Positions 55,236-64,000 of a stretch of 64,000 nt of DNA are shown one piece after another. This DNA comes from Pelagovum pacificum. GTDB taxonomy: Bacteria; Pseudomonadota; Alphaproteobacteria; Rhodobacterales; Rhodobacteraceae. Every line of letters begins with the position of its first letter. Positions within the stretch are counted from its first letter, which is position 1. The position numbers and the translations under genes are program-made. The notes under the pieces are model-generated. The model was not told the origin of the DNA and did no database searches. It was given only the letters and a program-made list of their open reading frames with translations. The stretch spans positions 1,364,001 to 1,428,000 of the forward strand of contig NZ_CP065915.1 in the NCBI RefSeq assembly GCF_016134045.1, read 5' to 3'.

Positions 55236-56154
55236 CTGACCCGACCACACAGATCTCCGACCCAGACGGCGGCCTGCACGGCGGCAAGATACCCGCAGCC
55301 GAGGCTCTGCCGCCCGAACCGTCCACATGGAAGATGGTCTACGAGGCGCTGACGGCGCGACCGGCCACCATCGTCGCCTGCATCTTCGTGCTCTTCTTCA
55401 TCGTCGTGGCCGTGTTCGCACCGCTGATCGCGCCCTACGACCCGCTTCAGCAGAGCATCCTGTCGGTGAACCAGTCCCCGTCGTCCGAGCACCTCGTCGG
55501 CACCGACCAGTTCGGTCGGGACGTGCTGTCTCGACTGATCTTCGGTTCTCGAAACTCGCTGATCTTCGGGTTCGTATCGCCGGTGTCGGCCGCCATCATC
55601 GGCACGATCCTCGGCGTCACCGCCGGGTATTTCGGCGGCCTCACGGACCGCATCATCAGCCGCGTCATCGACATGTTGCTGGCCTTTCCCGAGCTGCTGC
55701 TCGCCATCCTCATCGCCGCGGTCCTTGGCGGCGGGTTCTGGAACGTCGTTGCCGTTCTCACCGTCGCATTCACACCCGGCTTCGCCCGCGTGGCGCGGGC
55801 CTCAACACTGGCTGTCCGCCAGGAGCCTTACATCGAGGCCGCCGTCGCCGTCGGCCTGCGCACGCCGAAGCTGATCATACGGCACGTGGTGCCCAACATT
55901 GCGGCGCCCGTCGTGGTGCTGACGACGCTCTGGATCAGCTCGGCCATCCGGCTCGAGGCAAGCCTCAGCTTCCTCGGGATCGGGACACAGCCGCCGCAAC
56001 CGTCGTGGGGCAACATCATCCGCGACGGGCTCAACAACCTGTTTGGGTCACCCTGGCCAATCATCGGCGCAGGCTTCCTCATCACCATCGTCGTGTTGTC
56101 CTTCAACCTGATCGGCGATGCCCTTCGTGACGCGCTGGACCCGGAGGTAGGCCG

Positions 56155-56158
<4 letters not shown>
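55232..56158 (+). CDS. ABC transporter permease (DppC type)
   Basis: The partner permease, 308 aa, with the OppC N-terminal helix (PATIVACIFVLFFIVVAVFA, PLIAPYDPLQ), HLVGTDQFGRDVLSRLIFGS, the EAA loop YIEAAVAVGLRTPKLIIRHV and SFLGIGTQPPQPSWGNII. The starts and stops of neighbouring genes overlap (ATGA) at both ends. Confidence 0.93.
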
Positions 56159-57158
<1,000 letters not shown>

Positions 57159-57162
<4 letters not shown>

Positions 57163-58175
57163 GCGATCCCATTCTGACGGCGGAAGGCCTCGGCAAGACG
57201 TTCGGCGGCGACACCGGCCTGTTCGGCAAGAGCGGCGAGGCCGTACGCGCGGTTGACGACGTCGGCTTCTCCGTGGCGCGTGCCGAGACACTCGCCCTCG
57301 TCGGCGAGTCCGGGTGCGGGAAGTCGACACTCGGTCGGCTCCTGTTGCGACTGATCGATCCGACGGACGGCGTCATCCGGTTCGACGGCAAGGAAATCAC
57401 GAAGCTGTCGCCCTCCCAGATGCGCGACATGCGGAGGCACCTGCAGATCATTTTCCAGGACCCGTTCGGCTCCCTTTCGCCCCGGCGTTCGATCGCGGAC
57501 ATCATCGCAGAGCCACTGGAGGTCTTTGGACTTGAGCGGTCTCGGCGCAAGAGGCGCGACCGCGTTGCGGAACTGCTCGACCGCGTCGGGCTTCCGTCGG
57601 CCTATATGGACCGATTGCCGCGCAGCTTCTCGGGCGGCCAGCGACAGCGCGTCGGGATCGCCCGTGCCATCGCGACCAGCCCGGCCTTCATCGTGGCGGA
57701 CGAGCCGGTATCGGCGCTCGACGTCTCGATCCAGGCGCAGATCGTGAACCTGCTCCAGGACCTGCAACGGGACGAGGGGTTCTCCTACCTGTTCATCGCG
57801 CACGACCTTGCCGTCGTGCGCCACATCGCAGACCGCGTCGCGGTGATGTACCTCGGCCGGCTGGTGGAGATCGGACCGAAGGACGCCGTCTACAATCTAC
57901 CGCAGCATCCCTACACGCAGGCCCTCATCTCGGCCGCTCCGGAACCCGAGCTCGATGGCCCGAACACGCGGATCGTGCTGGAGGGCGACGTGCCGAGCCC
58001 ATCCAACGTCCCCAAGGGCTGCGCCTTCAATACGCGCTGTCCGCTGGCGCAGGAGGTCTGTCGCCGCGAACGCCCGCTGCTGCGGGAGGTGGCGCCCGGC
58101 CAGATGGCCGCCTGCCACTTCGCCGAGCCGAACCCGGTGAAGCTTCAGCCCCGGGGCGACCCGCCCGCGACCTGA
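57159..58175 (+). CDS. ABC transporter ATP-binding protein (DppF type)
   Basis: The second ATPase, 338 aa: Walker [21 protein letters not shown], signature [15 protein letters not shown], Walker [15 protein letters not shown], tail [18 protein letters not shown] at 57159 overlaps the previous stop; the longer upstream reading lies in the DppD-type gene and is rejected. It ends 49 bases before the GH42-like gene. Confidence 0.93.
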
Positions 58176-58224
58176 TCGACCGACTTTCTGCCGACCGCCC
58201 CACATTCTCGAGAGGACACACCCC

Positions 58225-60411
58225 ATGGAACAAGTTCCCTGGTACGAACGGACCATGCGCTGGGCCCAGACGAACCTGACCGAAATCGACCCCGCCAGAT
58301 ACGACAACGAGTGGTGGCGTGAGCAATGGAAGCGGACGAAGACGCAAGGTGTCATCATCAACGCCGGTGGGATCGTCGCGTACTATCCCACCGAAATGCC
58401 GCTCCATCATCGGGCGGAGCATCTCGGGGACCGGGACCTCTACGGCGAGATCGTTAAGGAGGCGCGGGCCGAAGGTCTGACTGTCATTGCGCGGATGGAT
58501 TCCAACCGCGTGGCGCCCGACTTCCTCGACGCGCACCCGGAATGGATCTGCCGCCACGAGGACGGGTCACCCATCCAAATCGCGGACAAGTATGTCACCT
58601 GCATCCACTCCGCCTATTACTCCGAATACCTGCCTGACGTGATGCGGGAGATCATCGCCCGGAGCAGCCCGGACGGCTTCGCCGACAACAGCTGGGCGGG
58701 CCTGCCGCGCCGCTACATCTGCCATTGTGAAACCTGCCGCGAGAGCTTCGCGGGGCAGGGGCACGGCGCGCTTCCCACGAAAGCCGACTGGGACGATCCG
58801 ACGTACCGGGCGTGGATCGACTGGAACTACCGCCGCCGGACCGAGCTCTGGATCGAGAACAACAAGGTGACGCAGGAGGCCGGTGGTGAGCATTGTCGCT
58901 GGATGGGCATGATCAGCGGCGAGGTCCTCTACAACTCCGTCCGGTTCATCGACCTGCGGTCAATCCTCGAACACACGCCGATCATCATGCTCGATCACCA
59001 GCGTCGCTCGAAAGAAGACGGGTTCGAACAGAACACCGAGGCGGGCAAGCGACTGCATGAACTCGTCGGCTGGGATCGCTTTATCCCCGAAAGCATGCCG
59101 CAGTACCAGCTCGGCTCGCCCGCATTCCGCCATGCCTCGATGCCGGCCGCCGAGGTCCGGCTCTGGTCCACGGCGGGGTTCGCCGGGGGGATCCAGCCCT
59201 GGTGGCACCACATCGGTGCGAACCATGACGACCGCCGCCAGTACCAGACGGCCAAGCCGATCTTCACCTGGCATGAAGCAAACGAGGATGTGCTCAAGGA
59301 TCGCAAGCCTGCGGCGCGGATCGGGATCGTCTGGAGCCAGGCCAACAACGACCTGCACGGCCGTGACATGGCGGCGGAGCGGACGCAGATGTCCTACCGC
59401 GGCACCGTCAAGGCGCTGACGCGCGCCTGCCTCGACTGGATCCCGGTCGAAGTGCGGGACATTCCGACCGACACCAGCCGCTTCGATGCGCTGGTGCTGC
59501 CCGAGATCGGGGTCCTGTCCGATGAGGCCGCCGCCGCGCTCACCTCCTTCGTCGAGGCCGGTGGCGGGATCGTCGCCACGGGCGAGACGGGCGTCCGGGA
59601 CACCGACGGCAGCCTGCGGGAGATACCGGCCCTCGTCGATCTTCTCGGCGTGACGCCGGACGGGGCGAACGTGTACGGCGACGTCACGAGCCCCGATCCC
59701 AACATCGAGGTCTACAGCCGGCACACCTACCTTCGCCTATCGCCGGAGTTCCGCTCGACCGTGGACGGTCCGAAGGACGACACTGCTCCCGAGCGCAATG
59801 GCGAACGCCACCCGATCCTCGCCGGACTGGATCAGACCGACAGCGTGCCGTTCGGTGGCCGGTTGGTGACCTGTTCCGCCGGACCCGATGTCGAGGTCGT
59901 GGCGACCTTCGTGCCCGAGTTTCCGATCTTTCCGCCCGAAACCTCGTGGATGCGCGAGCCGAAAACCGACATCCCGGCGATTACCGTTCGCCGGCATGGC
60001 TCGGGCCGTGCAGTCGCGATGCTGGCCGATCTCGACCGGTGCTACGGACGGGAGGGCTCCTTCGAACACGCAGATATCCTAGCCAACGCGGTGCGTTGGG
60101 CCACGGGGAAGCGGCAGCGCATCGGGATCGCTGGTGGCTACGGACTCGTCGCTCTGACCAGCTACGTTCAGGGCGACGACCTGATCGTGCATCTGACCAA
60201 TCGGATCATCGCCCAGCCCGTACCGGGGCGTCAGGAGGTCATCGTGCCGATCGGGCCGCTTGAAGTGTCCGTGTCGGATTGCGGAGCTGCTTCGGCGGAA
60301 CTCCGTGTCGCCGGAACCCACGTGAACACGGTTGCGACGGATGGTGGGGTCAAGTTCGTAGTCGACCAACTTCAGGAACACGAAGTCATCGTGATCCGCG
60401 GCGGCGCCTGA
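58225..60411 (+). CDS. Putative glycosidase, GH42-like (hypothetical glycosyl hydrolase 6 type)
   Basis: A 728-aa protein without signal peptide. The N-terminal barrel (about 15-380) has the WWREQWKRTKTQGVIINAGG start and LTVIARMDSNRVAPDF, followed by HPEWICRHEDGSP and ADNSWAGLPRRYICHCETC, which match the hypothetical glycosyl hydrolase 6 group related to GH42. A beta-galactosidase trimerisation-like domain follows (about 385-600; RIGIVWSQANNDL, DALVLPEIGVLSDEAAAAL, EAGGGIVATGETG), then a C-terminal beta domain. GAGAGGAC precedes the ATG. As last gene of the LacI operon it likely cleaves the imported glycoside in the cytoplasm. The sugar is not known. Confidence 0.72.
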   Translation: MEQVPWYERTMRWAQTNLTEIDPARYDNEWWREQWKRTKTQGVIINAGGIVAYYPTEMPLHHRAEHLGDRDLYGEIVKEARAEGLTVIARMDSNRVAPDFLDAHPEWICRHEDGSPIQIADKYVTCIHSAYYSEYLPDVMREIIARSSPDGFADNSWAGLPRRYICHCETCRESFAGQGHGALPTKADWDDPTYRAWIDWNYRRRTELWIENNKVTQEAGGEHCRWMGMISGEVLYNSVRFIDLRSILEHTPIIMLDHQRRSKEDGFEQNTEAGKRLHELVGWDRFIPESMPQYQLGSPAFRHASMPAAEVRLWSTAGFAGGIQPWWHHIGANHDDRRQYQTAKPIFTWHEANEDVLKDRKPAARIGIVWSQANNDLHGRDMAAERTQMSYRGTVKALTRACLDWIPVEVRDIPTDTSRFDALVLPEIGVLSDEAAAALTSFVEAGGGIVATGETGVRDTDGSLREIPALVDLLGVTPDGANVYGDVTSPDPNIEVYSRHTYLRLSPEFRSTVDGPKDDTAPERNGERHPILAGLDQTDSVPFGGRLVTCSAGPDVEVVATFVPEFPIFPPETSWMREPKTDIPAITVRRHGSGRAVAMLADLDRCYGREGSFEHADILANAVRWATGKRQRIGIAGGYGLVALTSYVQGDDLIVHLTNRIIAQPVPGRQEVIVPIGPLEVSVSDCGAASAELRVAGTHVNTVATDGGVKFVVDQLQEHEVIVIRGGA

Positions 60412-60769
60412 CTGGGCCTGCATCGAATGACATTGGACCCGATCTTCACCTAACTGGCGGTCGCCGCGGGCCGAGTGCTTGCGGCGCCGTCGTAAGCTCG
60501 CGGATCGCGGTCACCTTAGCTCGGCCCCCGTGGCTGCCGCCGGCTGGACAGCCTCGGCGCAGATCGTCTGTCAGCGCGGGTGGCTCGCGCCGTTCTCTAG
60601 CCCCGCTGCGAGCGACTTGAGGACGTCTTGGCTTTCGTGCAACACCAAAACGTCCCTCACGAGCGCTAGGCGTGGGTGAGTATTCCGGTCTTGTCGAAGG
60701 CAGAGCCTTGGAATCTGCGAATATGGTCCTGACCTGAGTAGATACAGCACGAAAACAAGGTGACTAATA
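60412..60769. other. Gene-free spacer
   Basis: This 358-base gap between the GH42-like gene and the orphan at 60770 shows no supported gene, RNA or terminator. GC falls toward its right end. Confidence 0.45.
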
Positions 60770-61534
60770 TTGGGTTTTTTCACGGGCTTGGACGCAAACG
60801 ACCATGAGGGTCACTTCAATGCGCTAAGCAAAATGGTGGAGGCAGTCCACGGTGTCGAGATACCACCTACGCACAAGCGCGCTGAGTCTTGGCACGAGGC
60901 AGAGACCTTTTTCAACGCTCCGATCGGGCAGGAGGTTCGATCGTTTCTGGGTTTCATCACAGACGTCGTCGCCAGTGGACATTTCGAGACACTGGTCGGT
61001 GACAAAGGTAAGATGAAGCCAACGGACCCCTGCCAGTATCACCTCGAATTAAAGAACCTGAACGAGATCGATCCCTTTTTCGAGGGGATCAGCTACATGG
61101 AAAATTATCAGTCTCGATCATATTATTCAATTCTTACATCCCATCAGGCGCAATCCCCCTGTCCGACGGCAAGTTACACTTTACGGAAGTACAAGGGCAA
61201 ACATGAGCTCGCGCGCGGTCCATATGGCGATGTCAGTCTTATTTCCTTCGCGCTTCGGTTCTATGGTCAAAGATCGGCAAAGGAAGGCCGTTCGTTGAGT
61301 TCGACCTCTCTAGATGCTGAAGCATTTCATGCGGAAGCATGCCGGTGTTTCGGTAAGCCGGCTGACTTGGGTGAGGGTGTGTACTTTTTTGAAGCTGATA
61401 ATGCTGAGATACTGATAAGGCCACTTGCCGATATTGGGGTGCATTTGTCTGTCTTCGACTTGCACAAGCCGTCGCCCGTTTCTGATGAGCTTTTGAGGCT
61501 GTTGGATGGCGGCATGGCGACGTTCAAAGCCTGA
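60770..61534 (+). CDS. Hypothetical protein, lower-GC orphan
   Basis: A 254-aa soluble protein that I do not recognise. It starts at TTG (60770) with AAGGTGA about seven bases upstream; no ATG lies near the beginning of the frame. It opens GFFTGLDANDHEGHFNALSK, has an acidic character, and no membrane segment or known motif. The C-terminal part (PADLGEGVYFFEADNAEILI) looks beta-rich. GC and codon use are lower than in neighbouring operons, suggesting transfer. No functional link to flanking genes is visible. Confidence 0.6.
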   Translation: MGFFTGLDANDHEGHFNALSKMVEAVHGVEIPPTHKRAESWHEAETFFNAPIGQEVRSFLGFITDVVASGHFETLVGDKGKMKPTDPCQYHLELKNLNEIDPFFEGISYMENYQSRSYYSILTSHQAQSPCPTASYTLRKYKGKHELARGPYGDVSLISFALRFYGQRSAKEGRSLSSTSLDAEAFHAEACRCFGKPADLGEGVYFFEADNAEILIRPLADIGVHLSVFDLHKPSPVSDELLRLLDGGMATFKA

Positions 61535-61566
61535 GCTGGTACGTCCAATGTCCGACTTGAGCTGCT

Positions 61567-61583
61567 ACCGGACATCCGCTGCG
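61567..61583 (+). repeat. Dispersed intergenic motif, copy 7 (diverged)
   Basis: ACCGGACATCCGCTGCG, in the convergent gap between the two orphan genes. Confidence 0.35.
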
Positions 61584-61781
61584 TTCCACCCGGAGGTCGG
61601 CTTTGGTCCGGGGAACGACGGTCGTTGCTGGCCTCTAGCCAACTGGCTCGCTGCGTCGCCGCTGTCCGAACTAAGCCCGTTTTTCCTGATGCGGCGGTTT
61701 GCCTGAGTGTCCGCTATTGCCTGTCCGTTTGGCCGGCTGAAGCTGATCAAGCGGCCATCAAACATGTTGAGGGGCCTGACC

Positions 61782-62291
61782 TTAGTAGTCCCATTTCCGA
61801 TACTCTTCGTTCTCGGACTTCATCATCTCATATAGCCAAACCATACGATCAAGATACCAACTCTTACCAAGGTATGCCAGCGAGACGCCGAGAACGGCGC
61901 CCCAGATCGAATAATAGACAATCGCCCAGATCGCTATCAGCATGCCAGCCGACGAAATAATATTCAGGATTGAGTACAGCGGTGTCTTGTGGACATGGGG
62001 AATCTCGATTTTGTCCCTGTTAAGGTAAACCCTCTCCCCCAGCACAGATTTCGAAGCCCAATTTCTCGTCGACTTGGGCTTCGCGAAGAAAACCGGATTA
62101 AAAAACATCCAAAGCAGGGAGACAATTCCTGGGATCATGGACCACCAGCCAATCCAGACGCGGCTCCAGAACGCGAGCACGATAAGGGGCAGGACGGAAT
62201 ACCTTGTCCAAACGCTCCATGGATTGGCGTGCTTCATCCAATTATCATCGGTCAGCCGGAACGCCTGCGCGACTTTTCTTTCGAGTGTCAT
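61782..62291 (-). CDS. DUF6653 family membrane protein
   Basis: A 169-aa protein with four or so hydrophobic segments in two pairs (about 30-70 and 110-150). The N-terminal part, DDNWMKHANPWSVWTRYSVL, followed by LAFWSRVWIGWWSMIPG and FFNPVFFAKP, matches the DUF6653 family as I know it. Function is not established. ATG at 62291 starts the conserved part; the frame is open to 62348 but has no ribosome site there. It is convergent with the 60770 gene and has lower GC than the core genes. Confidence 0.7.
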   Translation of the reverse strand: MTLERKVAQAFRLTDDNWMKHANPWSVWTRYSVLPLIVLAFWSRVWIGWWSMIPGIVSLLWMFFNPVFFAKPKSTRNWASKSVLGERVYLNRDKIEIPHVHKTPLYSILNIISSAGMLIAIWAIVYYSIWGAVLGVSLAYLGKSWYLDRMVWLYEMMKSENEEYRKWDY

Positions 62292-62734
62292 CGTACCCCG
62301 CTTTAACGTGCCATTGGATACTGCAGCAAATGTTCGGGATCCAACCAACGTGATGCACAGGCCGAGCTTTGAAAGCGGCGGTTCAGAGAACCGGTCGATC
62401 CGTACTGCGCGACGGAGCGTTGGCGGCCCTTGGAGGTCATCTATTCTCTGCAGAACTCGTTAATAGTCCTTCAGAGAGTAAGAAAAGCGCCTGTTCGTGC
62501 AACTTGCAAGCCAATCCAGATCAGGCGAGCTAAGCCAAAAAACTGCTCAGGAACGTCGTACTAGGTCCTGGAAAACTCTGGGACCAAGGCGCTGACCACC
62601 TACAAGCTTTGCTTGATCTAGGTTCTGGCGCGTTAAGCGCCGGCCGTGGTTCACGTCGGCGATCGCGGAGGTCCCGGCACGGCCTCGGTGACGACGGCTT
62701 GACCCCGCGCACGTCTCACGGCACCTTCCGTCCC

Positions 62735-62921
62735 GATGGTTCTCGCACGCCAGACCGGCACGCGGGATGAAAAGGGAACACGGTGCGGTGTAGCCATAAG
62801 GCGCCAAATCCGTGACTGCCCCCGCAACTGTAAGCGGTGAGCTCCCCCGGCATGACCACTGGACCGACGCGGTCCGGGAAGGGTCGGGGCAGCATGGACC
62901 CGCGAGTCAGGAGACCTGCCA
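62735..62921 (+). ncRNA. Cobalamin (adenosylcobalamin-type) riboswitch
   Basis: The sequence has the ordered conserved blocks of the class: GGGATGAAAAGGGAACACGG (62764-62783), AAATCCGTGACTGCCCCCGC (62806-62825) leading to AACTGTAAGCGGTGA, the GACCACTGG box (62863-62871), and the 3' B12 box AGTCAGGAGACCTGCC (62905-62920). It ends about 50 bases before the first start codon. The ribosome site GGGGAGGA at 62956-62963 lies next to a possible anti-SD GTCCCGG, so translational control is likely; no terminator was seen. Confidence 0.93.
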
Positions 62922-62969
62922 TCGCTCAATTGTAACCCATCGGGCGGGGTGTCCCGGGGAGGAATAGCG

Positions 62970-63050
62970 ATGACGACTTCGGCCATCCGGCCGCGCATTC
63001 GACCCGGTGCCCCGACAGGGCAGTGGCCATGCGCATCACGATCTACCTGA
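62970..63050 (+). CDS. Possible 26-codon leader ORF below the riboswitch
   Basis: An ATG at 62970 with a strong GGGGAGGA ribosome site opens a 26-codon frame (MTTSAIRPRIRPGAPTGQWP and six more residues) that overlaps the start of the next gene by 22 bases. It may be a translational-coupling leader, or a remnant of a frame-shifted gene. No homology is recognised. Confidence 0.3.
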   Translation: MTTSAIRPRIRPGAPTGQWPCASRST

Positions 63051-63736
63051 TTTCGGCAAGTTACCTGAGCCGCTCCCGCTTCCGGCAGATCGCCGATGGC
63101 CTGGTCGCCGCGTCGGACGGGCCCGCCCGGGCCCTGCGGCTGGAGGAGGACGGCCAGAGCCTGTGGCACGCGCTGGACGCCGCCCGTGACGAGGGCGCGA
63201 AAGAGATCCTGCTTCGACCGACGGGCATTCCCTTCTCGCAGAGCCTCGCGGCCTGGCTGCCGGGGGCGGCTGCGGACTGGCTTGCCCGGCAGGGTGACGA
63301 GGCGCCCTTGGTGCTCTGGACCGATCCTGTCGACCTCGACCCTGCGATCCATGCCGTCCTTGCGAACGCCCCTTGTGAGCCACGGCCGATCGCCGCGTCG
63401 CGGGGTGCTGCAAACGGAAGAGGGTGGGACACTCTGGGGCCGGTCGGACGCCACGTCCTCGTCTGCACCGGGCCGCGCTGCCACATGCGCGATGGGACCG
63501 ATCTCGCGCGCGAAATCTCCCGGCAGACGTCGCTCGCCGGCCTCAGGGACGTGGAGGTGATCCGCACCTCCTGCCTCGTGCCCTGCAATCGCGGCCCGGT
63601 CGTCATCCTCTATCCGCAGGGCCAGTGGTTCCGCCTGACCAGCCGCGCCGATGTTGCCCGTTTCGTCGAGAAGGCGCTCGTTCAGCGCGTCGCTTGCCCC
63701 GATCTCGAGACCTTCATCACAGGAGAACCCGCATGA
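63029..63736 (+). CDS. (2Fe-2S) ferredoxin domain protein
   Basis: A 235-aa protein. The N-terminal half (about 1-125; RITIYLISASYLSRSRFRQI, then AKEILLRPTGIPFSQ) has a CbiX/chelatase-like feel but is not certain. The C-terminal half is a thioredoxin-like [2Fe-2S] ferredoxin: Cys residues in HVLVCTGPRCHMRDG and in RTSCLVPCNRGPVVILYPQG are spaced as in that family. ATG at 63029 is chosen; GTG at 63023 is an alternative. As the first substantial gene under a cobalamin riboswitch, followed by a binding protein with a four-base overlap, it probably serves corrinoid or cobalt metabolism, but its exact step is unknown. Confidence 0.72.
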   Translation: MRITIYLISASYLSRSRFRQIADGLVAASDGPARALRLEEDGQSLWHALDAARDEGAKEILLRPTGIPFSQSLAAWLPGAAADWLARQGDEAPLVLWTDPVDLDPAIHAVLANAPCEPRPIAASRGAANGRGWDTLGPVGRHVLVCTGPRCHMRDGTDLAREISRQTSLAGLRDVEVIRTSCLVPCNRGPVVILYPQGQWFRLTSRADVARFVEKALVQRVACPDLETFITGEPA

Positions 63737-64000
63737 AGTCCCTTGTCCTTTCGCTTCCCGTTGCGCTCATCGCCATGGGCGCACTTGCGCAGGAGACCAC
63801 GGTCGAAACCTGCTACGGCCAGCAGACCTTCGACGCGGCGCCGACCCGCGCCGTCACGCTGAACCAGCAGGCGACCGAAGTGATGCTGGCGCTCGGGCTG
63901 GAGGGCAGCATGGTGGGGACCGCCTACATGGACGACGAGATTCCGGCGCAGTGGGCGGAGGCCTACGAGAGCGTGCCGGTGCTGGCGGAGCAATATCCTG
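63733..64000 (+). CDS. Periplasmic substrate-binding protein, BtuF/FecB-like (partial)
   Basis: Only the first 89 codons are in the window. A Sec signal peptide (MKSLVLSLPVALIAMGALAQ) is followed by TVETCYGQQTFDAAPTRAVT and TEVMLALGLEGSMVGTAYMD, the typical first strand and helix of class III (siderophore/B12/heme) binding proteins. The ATG overlaps the preceding stop. Being under the cobalamin riboswitch, corrinoid uptake is the likely role. The gene runs off the right end of the window. Confidence 0.85.
   Translation, partial: MKSLVLSLPVALIAMGALAQETTVETCYGQQTFDAAPTRAVTLNQQATEVMLALGLEGSMVGTAYMDDEIPAQWAEAYESVPVLAEQYP

Noticed and set aside
62615..62631. Third tRNA-Leu-like att copy (GATCTAGGTTCTGGCGC)
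   Set aside because: It matches the anticodon-arm region for 17 bases with one mismatch only, and lacks the 3' core; too short to claim.

Overview
The window looks like chromosomal DNA of an alphaproteobacterium, most likely a marine-type Rhodobacterales (Roseobacter/Rhodobacter) species. This rests on the high GC, the glnB-glnA pair, BioY, the small DUF6314 protein, the heme-dependent N-demethylase family protein, a Hint_2 protein, and several overlapping ATGA-linked operons of the kind common in this group. No taxonomic marker gene is present, so this is inference.

Layout. Bases 1-8,382 are ordinary core genome: a Ca2+/Na+ exchanger, DUF6314, bioY, an endonuclease/phosphatase, an N-demethylase-like protein, glnA and glnB (minus strand), NAD(P)HX epimerase/dehydratase, and a Hint-domain protein. 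A tRNA-Leu(UAG) follows at 8,550-8,633. Next to it is the broken tail of a tyrosine recombinase, and an 18-base copy of the tRNA 3' end recurs at 48,514-48,531. The ~39.9 kb between these repeats reads as an old, decayed genomic island. It carries (i) a fatty-acid beta-oxidation operon (fadE-, fadI-, fadJ-like plus an acetyl-CoA hydrolase/transferase), AraC regulator and GST; (ii) an IS3 remnant; (iii) an opine-like catabolic cluster (PLP aminotransferase, GntR regulator, two DAO-type FAD oxidoreductases, a five-gene peptide/opine ABC transporter, M20 dipeptidase, octopine-dehydrogenase-family enzyme); (iv) a CPA1 antiporter; (v) a low-GC islet with a putative EVE-like plus GIY-YIG-like fusion and a KAP P-loop NTPase, a possible defence pair; (vi) a cyanophycin cluster (isoaspartyl peptidase, cyanophycinase, cyanophycin synthetase with an in-frame TAG, ATP-grasp ligase, S15/CocE hydrolase); (vii) a second recombinase remnant and a large antiporter with a cyclic-nucleotide-binding domain.

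Right of the repeat, 48,750-60,411 is a carbohydrate-type catabolic locus. A LacI regulator, which seems to start at ATA, diverges from a Tat-exported solute-binding protein, a large GH20/GH67-like protein, two permeases, two ATPases and a GH42-like putative glycosidase. Two GGTAGCGYTACC operators 20 bp apart sit between the divergent genes. Bases 60,770-62,291 hold two lower-GC orphan genes. The window ends with a cobalamin riboswitch controlling a [2Fe-2S] ferredoxin-domain protein and a truncated periplasmic binding protein, presumably the start of a corrinoid or metal-uptake operon.

A family of 17-base motifs close to AGCGGWCNTTCGCTGCG is scattered through the gene-poor gaps of the accessory regions.
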